Below are positions 1-8,603 of a stretch of 15,980 nucleotides of DNA, one piece after another. How positions within the stretch are numbered: the first letter of the stretch is position 1; every line of letters begins with the position of its first letter. Source of the stretch: Nitrososphaeraceae archaeon. Its GTDB lineage: Archaea > Thermoproteota > Nitrososphaeria > Nitrososphaerales > Nitrososphaeraceae. The DNA lies in contig JAICQW010000021.1 in the NCBI GenBank assembly GCA_025937665.1, forward strand, positions 1 to 15,980, in the 5' to 3' direction. Both the position numbers and the translations under genes were made by a program. The notes below the pieces were generated by a model that did no database searches, was not told where the DNA came from, and saw nothing but the letters and a program-made list of their open reading frames with translations.

Positions 1-509
1 TGATCCCTATCGGTTACATACACGTTATTTTCAGGCCCTATGGCAATGCCATGAACATGACGTGAAAACAGGCCATCACCAACTCCAAAAAAACCCCACT
101 TAGTGAGGAATGTACCGTTGCTGTCAAATTTTTGGATGCGAGAATTTTTGGAATCTGCTACATATACATTGGATGAAGAATCAACGTCAATTCCTTCAGG
201 ACCTTGAAATTGGCCGTCACCCGTTCCTTTTGACCCCCACTTAGTGAGGAATGTACCGTTGCTGTCAAATTTTTGGATGCGAGCATTTTTGGTATCTGTC
301 ACATACATGTTACCTGATAAATCAAATGCTATTGTATGCGGAGTGTCAAATTCGCCATCATCTGTGCCAATAGAACCCATCTTCATCGAAAACAGATAAT
401 TCTCTGGTTCTCCTCCAAAAACTAAATTGCCACCATAAGAGATTATTGAATATACAAAAATAGTAGCTAGTGATATGATGCTCAAATCAAAATAATATTC
501 CTTTTTCAC
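1..509 (-). CDS. NHL-repeat beta-propeller protein, membrane-anchored or secreted (partial; 3' end lies beyond the left edge)
   Basis: The minus-strand frame is open from a GTG at 509 to the window edge, giving 169 codons with no stop. Residues 1-7 are polar and charged (MKKEYYF), followed by a hydrophobic segment at about 8-31, a signal anchor or uncleaved signal. From about residue 45 there are NHL-type blades: G-x2-G-x-G-D-G-x-F, then a Tyr-Val-x-Asp strand, then R-I-Q-K-F-D-S-N-G-T-F. NHL propellers are scaffolds for protein, ligand or surface binding, and no catalytic residue can be named. The ATG four bases upstream is followed directly by TGA, so GTG is the start. A TATA-like box at 531-538 fits a leaderless transcript. 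Two blades share a 49-bp identical stretch (94-142 and 235-283), a sign of recent blade duplication. The family is secure; the function is unknown. Confidence 0.85.
   Translation of the reverse strand, partial: MKKEYYFDLSIISLATIFVYSIISYGGNLVFGGEPENYLFSMKMGSIGTDDGEFDTPHTIAFDLSGNMYVTDTKNARIQKFDSNGTFLTKWGSKGTGDGQFQGPEGIDVDSSSNVYVADSKNSRIQKFDSNGTFLTKWGFFGVGDGLFSRHVHGIAIGPENNVYVTDRD
94..283 (-). repeat. Two 49-bp identical direct repeats (94-142 and 235-283) inside the NHL gene
   Basis: The two copies are identical over 49 bp, and similarity continues with few mismatches for another ~25 bp. Their offset is 141 bp, i.e. 47 codons, one NHL blade. They encode the strand F-D-S-N-G-T-F-L-T-K-W-G. Identity at synonymous sites points to recent duplication or gene conversion between blades. 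Confidence 0.9.
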
Positions 510-530
510 ATAGATATTTTAATCTAGATT

Positions 531-538
531 TTAATAAA
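531..538 (-). promoter_or_regulatory. TATA-like box for the NHL-repeat gene
   Basis: On the minus strand this reads TTTATTAA, 22-29 nt upstream of the GTG at 509. The spacing is that of an archaeal TATA box serving a leaderless mRNA, and no Shine-Dalgarno sequence is seen. Confidence 0.5.
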
Positions 539-614
539 CTATTTCTAACAAATGAATGCTCAAGTGCTGAAAAGTATTTGAAAGAAAGTTTGGATTAATA
601 TTTCTTTTTGGTAA

Positions 615-630
615 TTTCTTATTGAAGAAA
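615..630 (-). terminator. Possible weak hairpin after the sugar dehydrogenase gene
   Basis: A perfect 6-bp inverted repeat, TTTCTT-N4-AAGAAA, lies 3 bp beyond the stop codon. There is no clean T-run after it on the minus strand, so a role in termination is uncertain. Confidence 0.25.
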
Positions 631-632
631 AT

Positions 633-2165
633 TCATGTGGACGGAATTATCTTGAAAACTTTACCGCCCTTATGGGATACTATATACAAATATCCATCTG
701 GTCCTACTTCTATATCAGTTATGGCATCAAAACCATCAGCAAAAATAATTTGTTCAAGATCCTCTTTTACTGAAGTTTCTGCTATCTTGTCGGCAAGTGA
801 ATCACTAAGTGCCAAACCAGTTCTATCTTCATTAAGATCGAAATGATACAATCTTCCTAGACTATAGTCTCCCACAAACAAATCATTTTCATATGACTTT
901 CCAAGCTTATCAGAATTGAAAAATTTCATTGCTGTCACCCCCATGGTATTATTCCAAATGAATTCAGGGTCGCTGTATTTTCCCTTCCCGTGAAAATCAA
1001 CTAATTGTTTTTGGTCATTTTCTGTCGATTGATTCAAATGATTTCGTTCATTTTCAAAATAACCTCTGTAAGGTGGCACTATTCCTTGTGGGAGTAATAA
1101 AGAATTATTGCTAATTGGCCAGATCCCTTGGATCTTTGACCATCCGCTGTTGAATCCTGGCCTGACCAGATTTATCTCATCACCAAAGGCAGGACCATTT
1201 TCCGTATCCCATAAGTACCCTGTTAAAGGATCAAAATCAATTCCAAAACTGTTTCGTATTCCGTATGCATAATATTTGTCTAGTGGATCTTCTTCACCCA
1301 GAATACCATTTTTGCCATTTTCGTGAACTGGTAAACCGTCTAGAGTAACTCTGATTATACCCCCTCTTCCGGTGGGCTCAGTTCCATTTTGTTCATTTGC
1401 GCTCTTAGAATTTAATACTGTGTTTTTGGTACCGTTATCACAACTTCCATAACTGCAACTGTGACCATCGCCACTACTTAGATAAATATTTCCATCAGGA
1501 CCAATAATAAGGGAACCTCCTACATGATCTGAGCCCGGACTTGAAGGTAACTCAAGCAATAATTCAGGATCGACCAATTTACCTTCATCTAGAAGATACC
1601 TATATAGTCGATTACCCTTTGGCTCAGTACCCTCTTCGCAGTAATTTATTAAAGGGCAATCATCATTTCCGTCTTCCCCAGACGACTCAGTATAATAAAG
1701 GTAAACGTACATATCTTTAGTTTTATTTGCTTTTAGTTCCAACTTGTTTATTTTGAGATCATCATTACTAACATTTTTAGAATGTACAGCAACACCTAGC
1801 ATCCCTCGCTCCTTTTCATTTGCTACGGAGACATCCAGTACTGCTGGCAACAAAATGCTTTCATTTACGATCCGTTTTACAATACCGTTGTTTTTCTCCA
1901 AGACAAGAAAATCGTTTTCGCCCAAAAATGCCATGCTTGTTGGTTTTTTGAGCCCTTCTACAACAGTTACTATTTTTAGGTTAGGATCTTTAATAATTGG
2001 GTCTTCTTCCTCCGATTCTTGATCTATTAGCTCTTGGGCAAATGAAACTGAGTTAAAACATGTTAATACAATGCATAGAGAAATAGTCAAAATCGACATC
2101 AATGACACGTATGAAAATAAGGGGATAGTTCTCATTATGTTAGATTCCATTAAAATGAATTCCAT
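633..2165 (-). CDS. Secreted PQQ-dependent sugar (glucose/sorbosone-type) dehydrogenase family protein
   Basis: Six-bladed beta-propeller of the soluble aldose sugar dehydrogenase (Asd/YliI/GSDH) family, which oxidises aldoses outside the cytoplasm with PQQ. From the ATG at 2165 it is 510 aa. A hydrophobic export segment at about residues 17-43 ends in S-V-S-F-A-Q, followed by an acidic linker. Family marks are K-K-P-T-S-M-A-F, E-R-G-M-L-G-V-A, S-D-H-V-G-G-S-L with the likely catalytic His near 214, P-D-G-N-I-Y-L-S-S-G-D-G, Y-G-I-R-N-S-F-G-I, D-T-E-N-G-P-x-x-G-D-E-I-N, and a final G-P-D-G-Y-L-Y-I-V blade. A TTG at 2183 and ATGs at 2150 and 2135 are also in frame; 2165 is preferred because a TATA-like TATAAT (minus strand) lies at 2183-2188. 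Whether the organism makes or imports PQQ is not visible; some relatives act on other substrates. Confidence 0.85.
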   Translation of the reverse strand: MEFILMESNIMRTIPLFSYVSLMSILTISLCIVLTCFNSVSFAQELIDQESEEEDPIIKDPNLKIVTVVEGLKKPTSMAFLGENDFLVLEKNNGIVKRIVNESILLPAVLDVSVANEKERGMLGVAVHSKNVSNDDLKINKLELKANKTKDMYVYLYYTESSGEDGNDDCPLINYCEEGTEPKGNRLYRYLLDEGKLVDPELLLELPSSPGSDHVGGSLIIGPDGNIYLSSGDGHSCSYGSCDNGTKNTVLNSKSANEQNGTEPTGRGGIIRVTLDGLPVHENGKNGILGEEDPLDKYYAYGIRNSFGIDFDPLTGYLWDTENGPAFGDEINLVRPGFNSGWSKIQGIWPISNNSLLLPQGIVPPYRGYFENERNHLNQSTENDQKQLVDFHGKGKYSDPEFIWNNTMGVTAMKFFNSDKLGKSYENDLFVGDYSLGRLYHFDLNEDRTGLALSDSLADKIAETSVKEDLEQIIFADGFDAITDIEVGPDGYLYIVSHKGGKVFKIIPST

Positions 2166-2380
2166 CACTTGCGTTGAAAGCAATTATAGAATATGAGTTA
2201 GAAGAAGCTGATTTCATCATAATTCATCATGAGAGTTAATTTCATAATATATTTATTTGCTATCAAAAAGTACAACGGCGTATCTAAAAATTATAAGAGT
2301 TATAATTTATCATATCAAATTCTGTAATTTCGGTTCTCAATTTCCTGTTTTTTGTAAAAGTCAGCAAGGCACGCCAGTCA

Positions 2381-2390
2381 ATATATATAT
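2381..2390 (+). promoter_or_regulatory. TATA box supporting the TTG start of the 1534-aa protein
   Basis: The sequence ATATATATAT is centred about 28 nt upstream of the TTG at 2414. This predicts transcription starting at or within a few bases of that TTG, and a stop codon (TAA at 2411) immediately precedes it in frame. Confidence 0.6.
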
Positions 2391-2413
2391 CTTGAACAAA
2401 AACTATTGGGTAA

Positions 2414-5400
2414 TTGGATCTTTATTTCCAGAAGAATTCAATAGCATTCTCATTAATTTCTGGCTTCTTGATTACTGCTTTTACAGCATATATTGTACTT
2501 TCTATGTTGCTCGTACCTCAAAGTATTATCATTCCTATTAGTTTAAGCATGGGCATGCTTTCATTGGGATTAATAAGATACTATTCTATCTCAAATGACG
2601 ATATAGTTAATACTCAGAATAGGAACAATCATCTTGGTGAAAATGCGAAAAATAATAACCAAAAGGAGATTAGAATCAATTCAAATGATTTCAATAGGGA
2701 TACAATTTTTGTTTTTGTATTCATAGTAGCCATTGTAATCTCCGCTTTCTTCACCAGTCCGGAGGTAGATCATGTCTACAAAAATTGGCATATTATTGGG
2801 ATAAAGGAAGTGATAGGATTGGGTGCTGGAATTGTTCTTACTTTTTTCTTGCCAGGATATTCAGCACTGTTACTCCTAACGAGAAATTACGAAATAAATC
2901 CTGTTTTGAAGGTGTTACTAGCATATTTGTTAAGCATGATGATTACGGGTGTAACTGTGTATCTCTCTGAGATGTTTTTTGACAACAATGTTGCCCTAAA
3001 TAAGACTTTGATCCTTGTGATAAATGTCTCATTGCTTGTATCTGTATTTATTTATTATCGTACTTACAGAGTCAATTATTCAGTTAACTCTGATTTCCAT
3101 TACTTAATTTCTAGTTCAAGTAGTAACGTAATGAAAATACTAAAATTCCACAATTCAGAATTTATTGTTTTTGGAAGTCTTTTCACAATACTCATTATTT
3201 GCACAAATTATCTTTACGGGGGCATAACAATAGGTGATCAATGGTATCACCAAAATCGTGCAATGCTGTTCATGTCAGGTCAATTTAAAGAATTTGTACT
3301 TACAAATGGAGATGAAATATATCCCCCATTACAATCGGCGTTACTAGCTGGCCTCACAACTATTTCAGGTACTCCAATAGTAAATACTTTCGCGTCGATT
3401 GCTTTTCTAAATATAACTGCGGTGTTTGCTTTTTATTTCTTCTGCTCAGCATGGTTCCCAAGAGATAGTAAGAAGGCTGCATTGTTTGCAGCTTCTCTCT
3501 TTCTTATATCTTCCGGATTTGGATGGATTTACATAATCTCTTTAGAGGGAACAAATCCTATCGATTCACAAATTGAGTCCATTGCTACGTTTGTTGAGGA
3601 CAAAATTAAAGTCACTGATATACGACTGTCTGCTAATTTTATGATTGCTGCGTTTCCTGATTTTAGTACAGCTCTAGTATACATATCTCTACCGGCAGGA
3701 TTTGTTCTTCTCGGCCTGGTTCGTGTTGCAATAGATAATAGATTTCGCTACATGATATTACTATTACTGGTTACAATTTTAGGGGTATTATCACATGATG
3801 AATTTTACATTTTCATAATACTTGCTTCACTCTTGCCTTTAATTTATAATATACAGAAAAAAAATTATCTATATATTGGATTACTTATCGCATTTGCATT
3901 AACCTATGCAGTAGATTCAATATCCCCTGAGAATTATTTTACTTTTCAAAATATTTTTGGAATGCCACTGCTTCAGCTTTGTACTATATTTACATCATTC
4001 ATGTTTTCGCTTTACTTATTACGACAACGTTTTACTAAACGATTATCCATTTCATTCTCTTCAATAATACCCGCAAAGACAGTTTTCACGTATTTGCGTA
4101 GAATATATTTGATACCAAAACTAGTGCTTGTTGGATCTGTTGTATATCTGTACTTGTTATGCTTTATTGTGTGGGATCAACTTCCACCGGATATTCTAGA
4201 TGTTCACACCCAGAAATATAACACCCCGTGGTATTTGTATCCCATGAGACTGGGCATAATAGGATTAATTGGTCTAGCATCAATTCTTTCTTATGCATTC
4301 AAGAAATATGAGAAAGTGGTATTTGTGTTTGGAATACTAATTGCTATTGCACTTCTTGCCGGGCCATATTACAATGAACAGAGATTCAACAAATATGTAA
4401 TGGCTGGTATGATCGGCTTTGCGGCATTCTTGCTTTTCAAATTAGTGAACTATATCAAAGAGAAGAAACCGGCTCTCAATGGTATTATTGTGTCGACAAT
4501 AATTCTAACCGCAAGTCTTTCCACATTAATGTATGTAGGGTACAATGCGCTTGTCATTCAGACCCAGGATTACACCCATGCTTTGGATAGAAGAGATTTT
4601 CCTTCTGAGGAGGATTTGAGAATGTTTGACATGTTACGTTCCAATATTCAATTTGGTCCAAATCCCTACAATATTGTAAGTTTCTCAAATGAATATAATT
4701 TCCGAGAAGGAGGCATCATGTCCAAGCTTCACGCTTTCACAGGTTTGCCATATGCGAAAATTTCTCGAACTGGGTATCTATTGAATGCTTCCTCACTAGA
4801 ATTATTCTATCAGCTATTAGGAAATAGTAATACTAAGTATATATTAATACCAAGTAAGAGTATCAATTCACAATCTATAGATGGACCAATGAGATTTGCT
4901 CTTGAAAATTTTCAACAAATTTATCAAAATGACAATTATACCGTTATCAAGGTCCCTCAATTGCATGGACCATCCACATCTAAGAGCGAAATAGGAATCA
5001 TTTACTTGAAAGATAAATTGTCCTTATCTGAATTGCTTCACGAAAGACAATTGAATGTTAGTAACTCTACGTTCACTCTTAAAGCAAATGATTTGAAATT
5101 CATTGATACAGATAGTAAAAATAAAAATACCGTCCTTAATGCATACAAAAAGAACGGCGGAAAAACAATATGGTCAACGGAGTTTGGTGAATCTGAGTTA
5201 AATTATATTGATTTTAGATTTAGGATATTAGGAGAGAATAAGACGGGTAAAGATTCGGCAGGTTTAAGGTGGATTGAGGGTGGTACTACATACTTTGTTA
5301 CTCTTACAAATAACGGATTGGAATTAAGGCGTCAACTCTCAAATGAGGATAATAATGTACTATTGGCTCAGAATTCCGAAGTAAAAAAGAAGGATTGGAT

Positions 5401-7018
5401 CGGGTACTCGATTAAAATTCGTATTCTTGAAAATTCAATTAACATATTTGTAGATAATTTGTTGAAAATGAAAACCCAAAGAATTCCTTCAGAACATGCG
5501 ATAGGAATTTCAAAGATAGGAATATTTTCGGAGAATAATGCTGTTGAATTTGATCCGATTATTTTGGCAAATATCAATTCATCGGAAACATTCTACAATA
5601 TACGGGATAATTATGATAATTATTACCCTATCAGCTCTCTAGCTCTCTCTCCAAGTAGATATGATACTTTTTTGGCAGACGACTATTCTGTGTTATCAAA
5701 AAAGACAATTGTAATACCATTTGATTCTCCTGAGTGGAATGATATTCAGTTTAACAGGTATTTGGACTATGCTAGAACCGGAGGTACTCTAGTAATAATC
5801 AATTCAAACAACAGTGTTGAAGGCAAATTCGCAAAGATGTTACTACTTCAAAATTTCAGCAATACTACGGAGAAATTCACAGGGATTCAAATGGACGGTA
5901 ACCAAAATGCATTTCTGAATATTAGCGGTAACACAAGGAATCTTAAAATTAATCCCGAGTTAGGCTTTCATATTCTCGGAAGATATGTAAGCACTGAAAC
6001 TAACCAAAGTCATCCTTTTGTAATTGAAAAAAAAATTGATGATGGTCGAATCATTTACATTAACGCTAAAGGATATTTTGATGCAATAAATAATGATCCA
6101 ATGAAATATTTTTCATCTCTTTCCAGCTTGCCAGATATATTAGTACCTTATTCAAGTAATCAAACCATATCTCAAAGTACCTCAAAGCCAATTAAAAGAT
6201 TCATTGGAGATCTAGAAATGAATGGTAAAATTTCTATAAATGCGTCATCAATTATGATAATTAATGGTTCAATGGATTTACCTGGTTTTAAGGCTAAAAC
6301 CGTTTCCGTGTTTGATAAATACGGAAAACTCGAAAATCATTTTGAGAATTTGTCAATATTAAATGCTATAACATCAGGAAGCTACGAAATATCCATTGAA
6401 ACATCAGGCGCCATGACTTTACCTGAGGGGCTATCTCAGCGTGACTACGTACAAATGTCTATTCCAAACGAATTTAATTTGACGCTAACACTTCTTGACA
6501 ATAAAACTAGTCATGCTGAATTTCCTTTTATGAATAATTCGGCTATAGATGTTTTAGAATTTGCAAATGAATCAAGAATTATTTTTACCAGTGTCAAAGC
6601 TCCGATTCCTTTGGAGTCTGTTTCTTTCCTAATGAAGAATCCAATAATCTCAGTTGACGGAGATATAAGGTTCGACAAAACTAATTTTCATGGAGAGTCA
6701 ACGAATCCTCCCCTCAATGTCGCTGGCAGTGCGGTGGTTGGATTCGATTTCATAGATGATTTTGAAGAATTATATCGAAAGGGGATTAGAACTCAACACT
6801 TGAGTTACCTAGGGTCAATATCCATCGATGATGAAATAAAGCAATCAAATCGGGAATTAAAACTCCCAGGGGATATTTCCGCTGATGTTAGAAAAAGAGG
6901 ATTGGATGTTCCGCTACACAGTATTTTAGGAACTTCAAATAATTTTGCACTTATTATGGCAGTTAGTATTGGTACGATAATCGTGACTTGGTTGATAAGA
7001 AGGACCGATTTCCACTGA
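2414..7018 (+). CDS. Giant multi-pass membrane protein: GT-C-like N-terminal half fused to a large glycosylated outer domain
   Basis: 1534 aa, far longer than usual GT-C glycosyltransferases. Residues 1 to about 715 hold many membrane helices. An F-F-L-P-G-Y-S-A-L-L helix near 145 resembles DUF1616-type proteins. A G-D-Q-W-Y-H motif near 274 and Y-P-P-L-Q-S-A-L-L-A near 303 resemble the first outer loop of GT-C enzymes (lipid-linked sugar transferases). About 715-1510 is soluble and contains many N-x-S/T sequons. About 915-1054 looks like a LamG/3-keto-disaccharide-hydrolase-type jellyroll (W-S-T-E-F, L-R-W-I-E-G, I-F-V-D-N-L-L). About 1075-1225 has a G-G-T-L-V-I-I-N strand. A last helix at about 1512-1530 ends in Arg-Arg. 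The start is a TTG; the next ATG (2504) would remove the first helix. Glycan assembly or surface-protein glycosylation is inferred; transferase activity is unproven. The epimerase gene follows 329 bp downstream. Confidence 0.75.
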   Translation: MDLYFQKNSIAFSLISGFLITAFTAYIVLSMLLVPQSIIIPISLSMGMLSLGLIRYYSISNDDIVNTQNRNNHLGENAKNNNQKEIRINSNDFNRDTIFVFVFIVAIVISAFFTSPEVDHVYKNWHIIGIKEVIGLGAGIVLTFFLPGYSALLLLTRNYEINPVLKVLLAYLLSMMITGVTVYLSEMFFDNNVALNKTLILVINVSLLVSVFIYYRTYRVNYSVNSDFHYLISSSSSNVMKILKFHNSEFIVFGSLFTILIICTNYLYGGITIGDQWYHQNRAMLFMSGQFKEFVLTNGDEIYPPLQSALLAGLTTISGTPIVNTFASIAFLNITAVFAFYFFCSAWFPRDSKKAALFAASLFLISSGFGWIYIISLEGTNPIDSQIESIATFVEDKIKVTDIRLSANFMIAAFPDFSTALVYISLPAGFVLLGLVRVAIDNRFRYMILLLLVTILGVLSHDEFYIFIILASLLPLIYNIQKKNYLYIGLLIAFALTYAVDSISPENYFTFQNIFGMPLLQLCTIFTSFMFSLYLLRQRFTKRLSISFSSIIPAKTVFTYLRRIYLIPKLVLVGSVVYLYLLCFIVWDQLPPDILDVHTQKYNTPWYLYPMRLGIIGLIGLASILSYAFKKYEKVVFVFGILIAIALLAGPYYNEQRFNKYVMAGMIGFAAFLLFKLVNYIKEKKPALNGIIVSTIILTASLSTLMYVGYNALVIQTQDYTHALDRRDFPSEEDLRMFDMLRSNIQFGPNPYNIVSFSNEYNFREGGIMSKLHAFTGLPYAKISRTGYLLNASSLELFYQLLGNSNTKYILIPSKSINSQSIDGPMRFALENFQQIYQNDNYTVIKVPQLHGPSTSKSEIGIIYLKDKLSLSELLHERQLNVSNSTFTLKANDLKFIDTDSKNKNTVLNAYKKNGGKTIWSTEFGESELNYIDFRFRILGENKTGKDSAGLRWIEGGTTYFVTLTNNGLELRRQLSNEDNNVLLAQNSEVKKKDWIGYSIKIRILENSINIFVDNLLKMKTQRIPSEHAIGISKIGIFSENNAVEFDPIILANINSSETFYNIRDNYDNYYPISSLALSPSRYDTFLADDYSVLSKKTIVIPFDSPEWNDIQFNRYLDYARTGGTLVIINSNNSVEGKFAKMLLLQNFSNTTEKFTGIQMDGNQNAFLNISGNTRNLKINPELGFHILGRYVSTETNQSHPFVIEKKIDDGRIIYINAKGYFDAINNDPMKYFSSLSSLPDILVPYSSNQTISQSTSKPIKRFIGDLEMNGKISINASSIMIINGSMDLPGFKAKTVSVFDKYGKLENHFENLSILNAITSGSYEISIETSGAMTLPEGLSQRDYVQMSIPNEFNLTLTLLDNKTSHAEFPFMNNSAIDVLEFANESRIIFTSVKAPIPLESVSFLMKNPIISVDGDIRFDKTNFHGESTNPPLNVAGSAVVGFDFIDDFEELYRKGIRTQHLSYLGSISIDDEIKQSNRELKLPGDISADVRKRGLDVPLHSILGTSNNFALIMAVSIGTIIVTWLIRRTDFH

Positions 7019-7052
7019 TGACTAAATTATTTGATGTAGAATAATTCCATCT

Positions 7053-7066
7053 AAAAAGGGCTTTTT
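7053..7066 (+). terminator. Likely T-rich terminator after the giant membrane protein gene
   Basis: AAAAAGGGCTTTTT is a short inverted repeat ending in five T, 35 bp beyond the stop codon. Archaeal termination needs mainly the T-run. Confidence 0.4.
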
Positions 7067-7312
7067 CGTCATAGGATATGATCCCATTGTGCAGTAACTA
7101 TATTGATTCATAGGGCTAATTGTCTTTATCTAGTCCCCTACACTATGAGTAGTTTAAGGAGAGTTGTTCATTTATCTCGACAGTATAGTAAAGTGCTGTC
7201 TGATACTTGTATTCACCAAAATCCCATGTTCCATATAATCGCTCTACCTCATTTGGAGATTTTGGACAGATTCAATGGTAAGAAATGAATTCGTTGAAAA
7301 TCCCAGTATAGA

Positions 7313-7320
7313 CTATATAT
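7313..7320 (+). promoter_or_regulatory. TATA box of the epimerase gene
   Basis: CTATATAT is centred about 31 nt upstream of the ATG at 7348, predicting a leader of only a few nucleotides. Confidence 0.55.
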
Positions 7321-7347
7321 GAGAATCATACTCAATTCTCCAAATAT

Positions 7348-8325
7348 ATGAAGACAATCTTGGTGACAGGAGCAGGAGGCTTCATTGGCAGTAATTTGGT
7401 GCGTGCTTTGCTGAGCGATAAAAAATACGAGCTCATTCTCACTGATAAAAATGGTCCAAGAAATGATTTATCTGAAATATATGATACGCATAATCAACGA
7501 ATAACATTTTATGATTTAGATATAATGAATAGGGAGTCTGCATTTAATATATTCAAGAACCAGAAAATAGATACTTGTGTTCATCTAGCAGCTTTAGTTA
7601 ATGTTGAGGAATCTATAAAAGATCCAGACATGACTTTGGATGTAAACGTAAAAGGTACAATCAATATACTTGATGCCTGTTCCCAAAATCATATCGATAA
7701 TTTCGTTTTTGCTTCATCGGCTGCGGTTTACGGTCATCCTACAAGTATTCCAATAACTGAAGAACATCAATTGAATCCCGTATCCCCCTACGGCATTAGC
7801 AAACTACTTGCCGAAAAGCATGTTTCGTCTTACATGAATTCGAAAAAGATTCGAAACACCATTTCACTTAGAATTTTTAATGCTTATGGGGAAGGTCAAT
7901 TTGGTAACGTAAGTGTAATAACAAAATTTGCCAAGAGGTTATCAAGGGGTTTAGCTCCTGTTATTCATGGTACTGGAATGCAGAAACGTGATTTTGTTTC
8001 TATAAATGATGTTGTTAAGGCCATGTTATTATCAATCAAATCTATGGAAGATAGGAATGATCGACTTGAGTCTGTATCTCATTCGGTATTCAATATAGGA
8101 ACAGGAGTTGCAACGACTATAAAAGATCTGTCCGAACAAATGATTAAACTTAGTGGGCTAGACCTTCAGCCTACTTACGTGGAGGGAAATCATGAAGCTG
8201 ATATCAATGCAAGTTGTGCTGATATCACGAAAGCTAAAAACTTCCTGCATTTTTCCCCAAATACCAATCTTTCATTAGACCTTGAGAGAATAATCTCATC
8301 CATGGTCACAACACAAGTCAAATAG
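7348..8325 (+). CDS. NAD-dependent epimerase/dehydratase (extended SDR, UDP-glucose 4-epimerase-like)
   Basis: 325 aa, the normal length for extended short-chain dehydrogenases acting on nucleotide sugars in the cytoplasm. The N-terminal NAD-binding Rossmann motif is T-G-A-G-G-F-I-G (residues 7-14). The active-site region is A-S-S-A-A-V-Y-G (122-129), with Y148-x3-K152 in P-Y-G-I-S-K. R-I-F-N-A-Y-G-E-G and a V-x-D-V-V-K-A-like substrate-domain stretch (S-I-N-D-V-V-K-A) follow, as in GalE and related enzymes. The substrate (UDP-glucose, UDP-GlcNAc, UDP-glucuronate or dTDP-sugar) cannot be read from the sequence, so no gene symbol is given. The ATG has a well-placed TATA box. It lies downstream of the giant GT-C-like gene but has its own promoter; together they suggest surface glycan synthesis. 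Confidence 0.9.
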   Translation: MKTILVTGAGGFIGSNLVRALLSDKKYELILTDKNGPRNDLSEIYDTHNQRITFYDLDIMNRESAFNIFKNQKIDTCVHLAALVNVEESIKDPDMTLDVNVKGTINILDACSQNHIDNFVFASSAAVYGHPTSIPITEEHQLNPVSPYGISKLLAEKHVSSYMNSKKIRNTISLRIFNAYGEGQFGNVSVITKFAKRLSRGLAPVIHGTGMQKRDFVSINDVVKAMLLSIKSMEDRNDRLESVSHSVFNIGTGVATTIKDLSEQMIKLSGLDLQPTYVEGNHEADINASCADITKAKNFLHFSPNTNLSLDLERIISSMVTTQVK

Positions 8326-8393
8326 GTTTGATACTTGATTGATCACAATTATTGTCTCATATGAAAATGGTATTGGGTGAAGATTCCAAAATA

Positions 8394-8543
8394 CTACCGC
8401 CAGAATACAGAAATTACCCCAAGACCCATAATGCATAATCCACCATATGATACAGGTGGGACACTAACAACTAACCCAACAATTGCCAAACCAATACCAG
8501 AGCAGATCGTAATTATTTCACCCATTCTTCGTTGATTTTTCAT
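8394..8543 (-). CDS. Small two-helix membrane protein, 49 aa
   Basis: A complete short frame from ATG at 8543 to TAG at 8394. The first eight residues are polar and basic (MKNQRRMG). Two hydrophobic stretches follow, about residues 10-28 and 31-47, separated by a Pro-Pro pair, and the protein ends in F-W-R, consistent with a small membrane hairpin rich in Gly, Ile and Val. A strong archaeal promoter element, TTTTATAATAG on the minus strand at 8569-8579, lies about 31 nt upstream of the ATG. I recognise no family and assign no function. It converges on the epimerase gene, whose stop is at 8325. Confidence 0.6.
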   Translation of the reverse strand: MKNQRRMGEIITICSGIGLAIVGLVVSVPPVSYGGLCIMGLGVISVFWR

Positions 8544-8568
8544 CGTGCAAAAAAAAGTTGTAGGCAGC

Positions 8569-8579
8569 TATTATAAAAG
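8569..8579 (-). promoter_or_regulatory. TATA box of the 49-aa membrane protein gene
   Basis: The minus strand reads TTTTATAATAG, one of the best TATA matches in the window, about 31 nt upstream of the ATG at 8543. Confidence 0.6.
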
Positions 8580-8603
8580 CCTATGTAAATTGAATTGAGG
8601 TCT

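Larger units (their letters stand above)
7019..7347 (+). other. Intergenic stretch, no convincing gene
   Basis: It holds the T-rich terminator at 7053-7066 and the epimerase promoter near 7313-7320. A 47-codon frame beginning at ATG 7145 and ending at 7288 is open, but it resembles no family and has no well-spaced TATA box, so it is not called. Confidence 0.5.

Noticed and set aside
2257..2541. Plus-strand frame overlapping the start of the giant membrane protein
   Set aside because: It needs a non-ATG start, covers the TATA box of the real gene and reads as a shadow with many Tyr, Phe and Ser.
7103..7288. 61-codon plus-strand frame between the giant membrane protein and the epimerase, with an internal ATG at 7145
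   Set aside because: No recognisable motif, no well-placed promoter, and out of keeping with neighbouring codon use.
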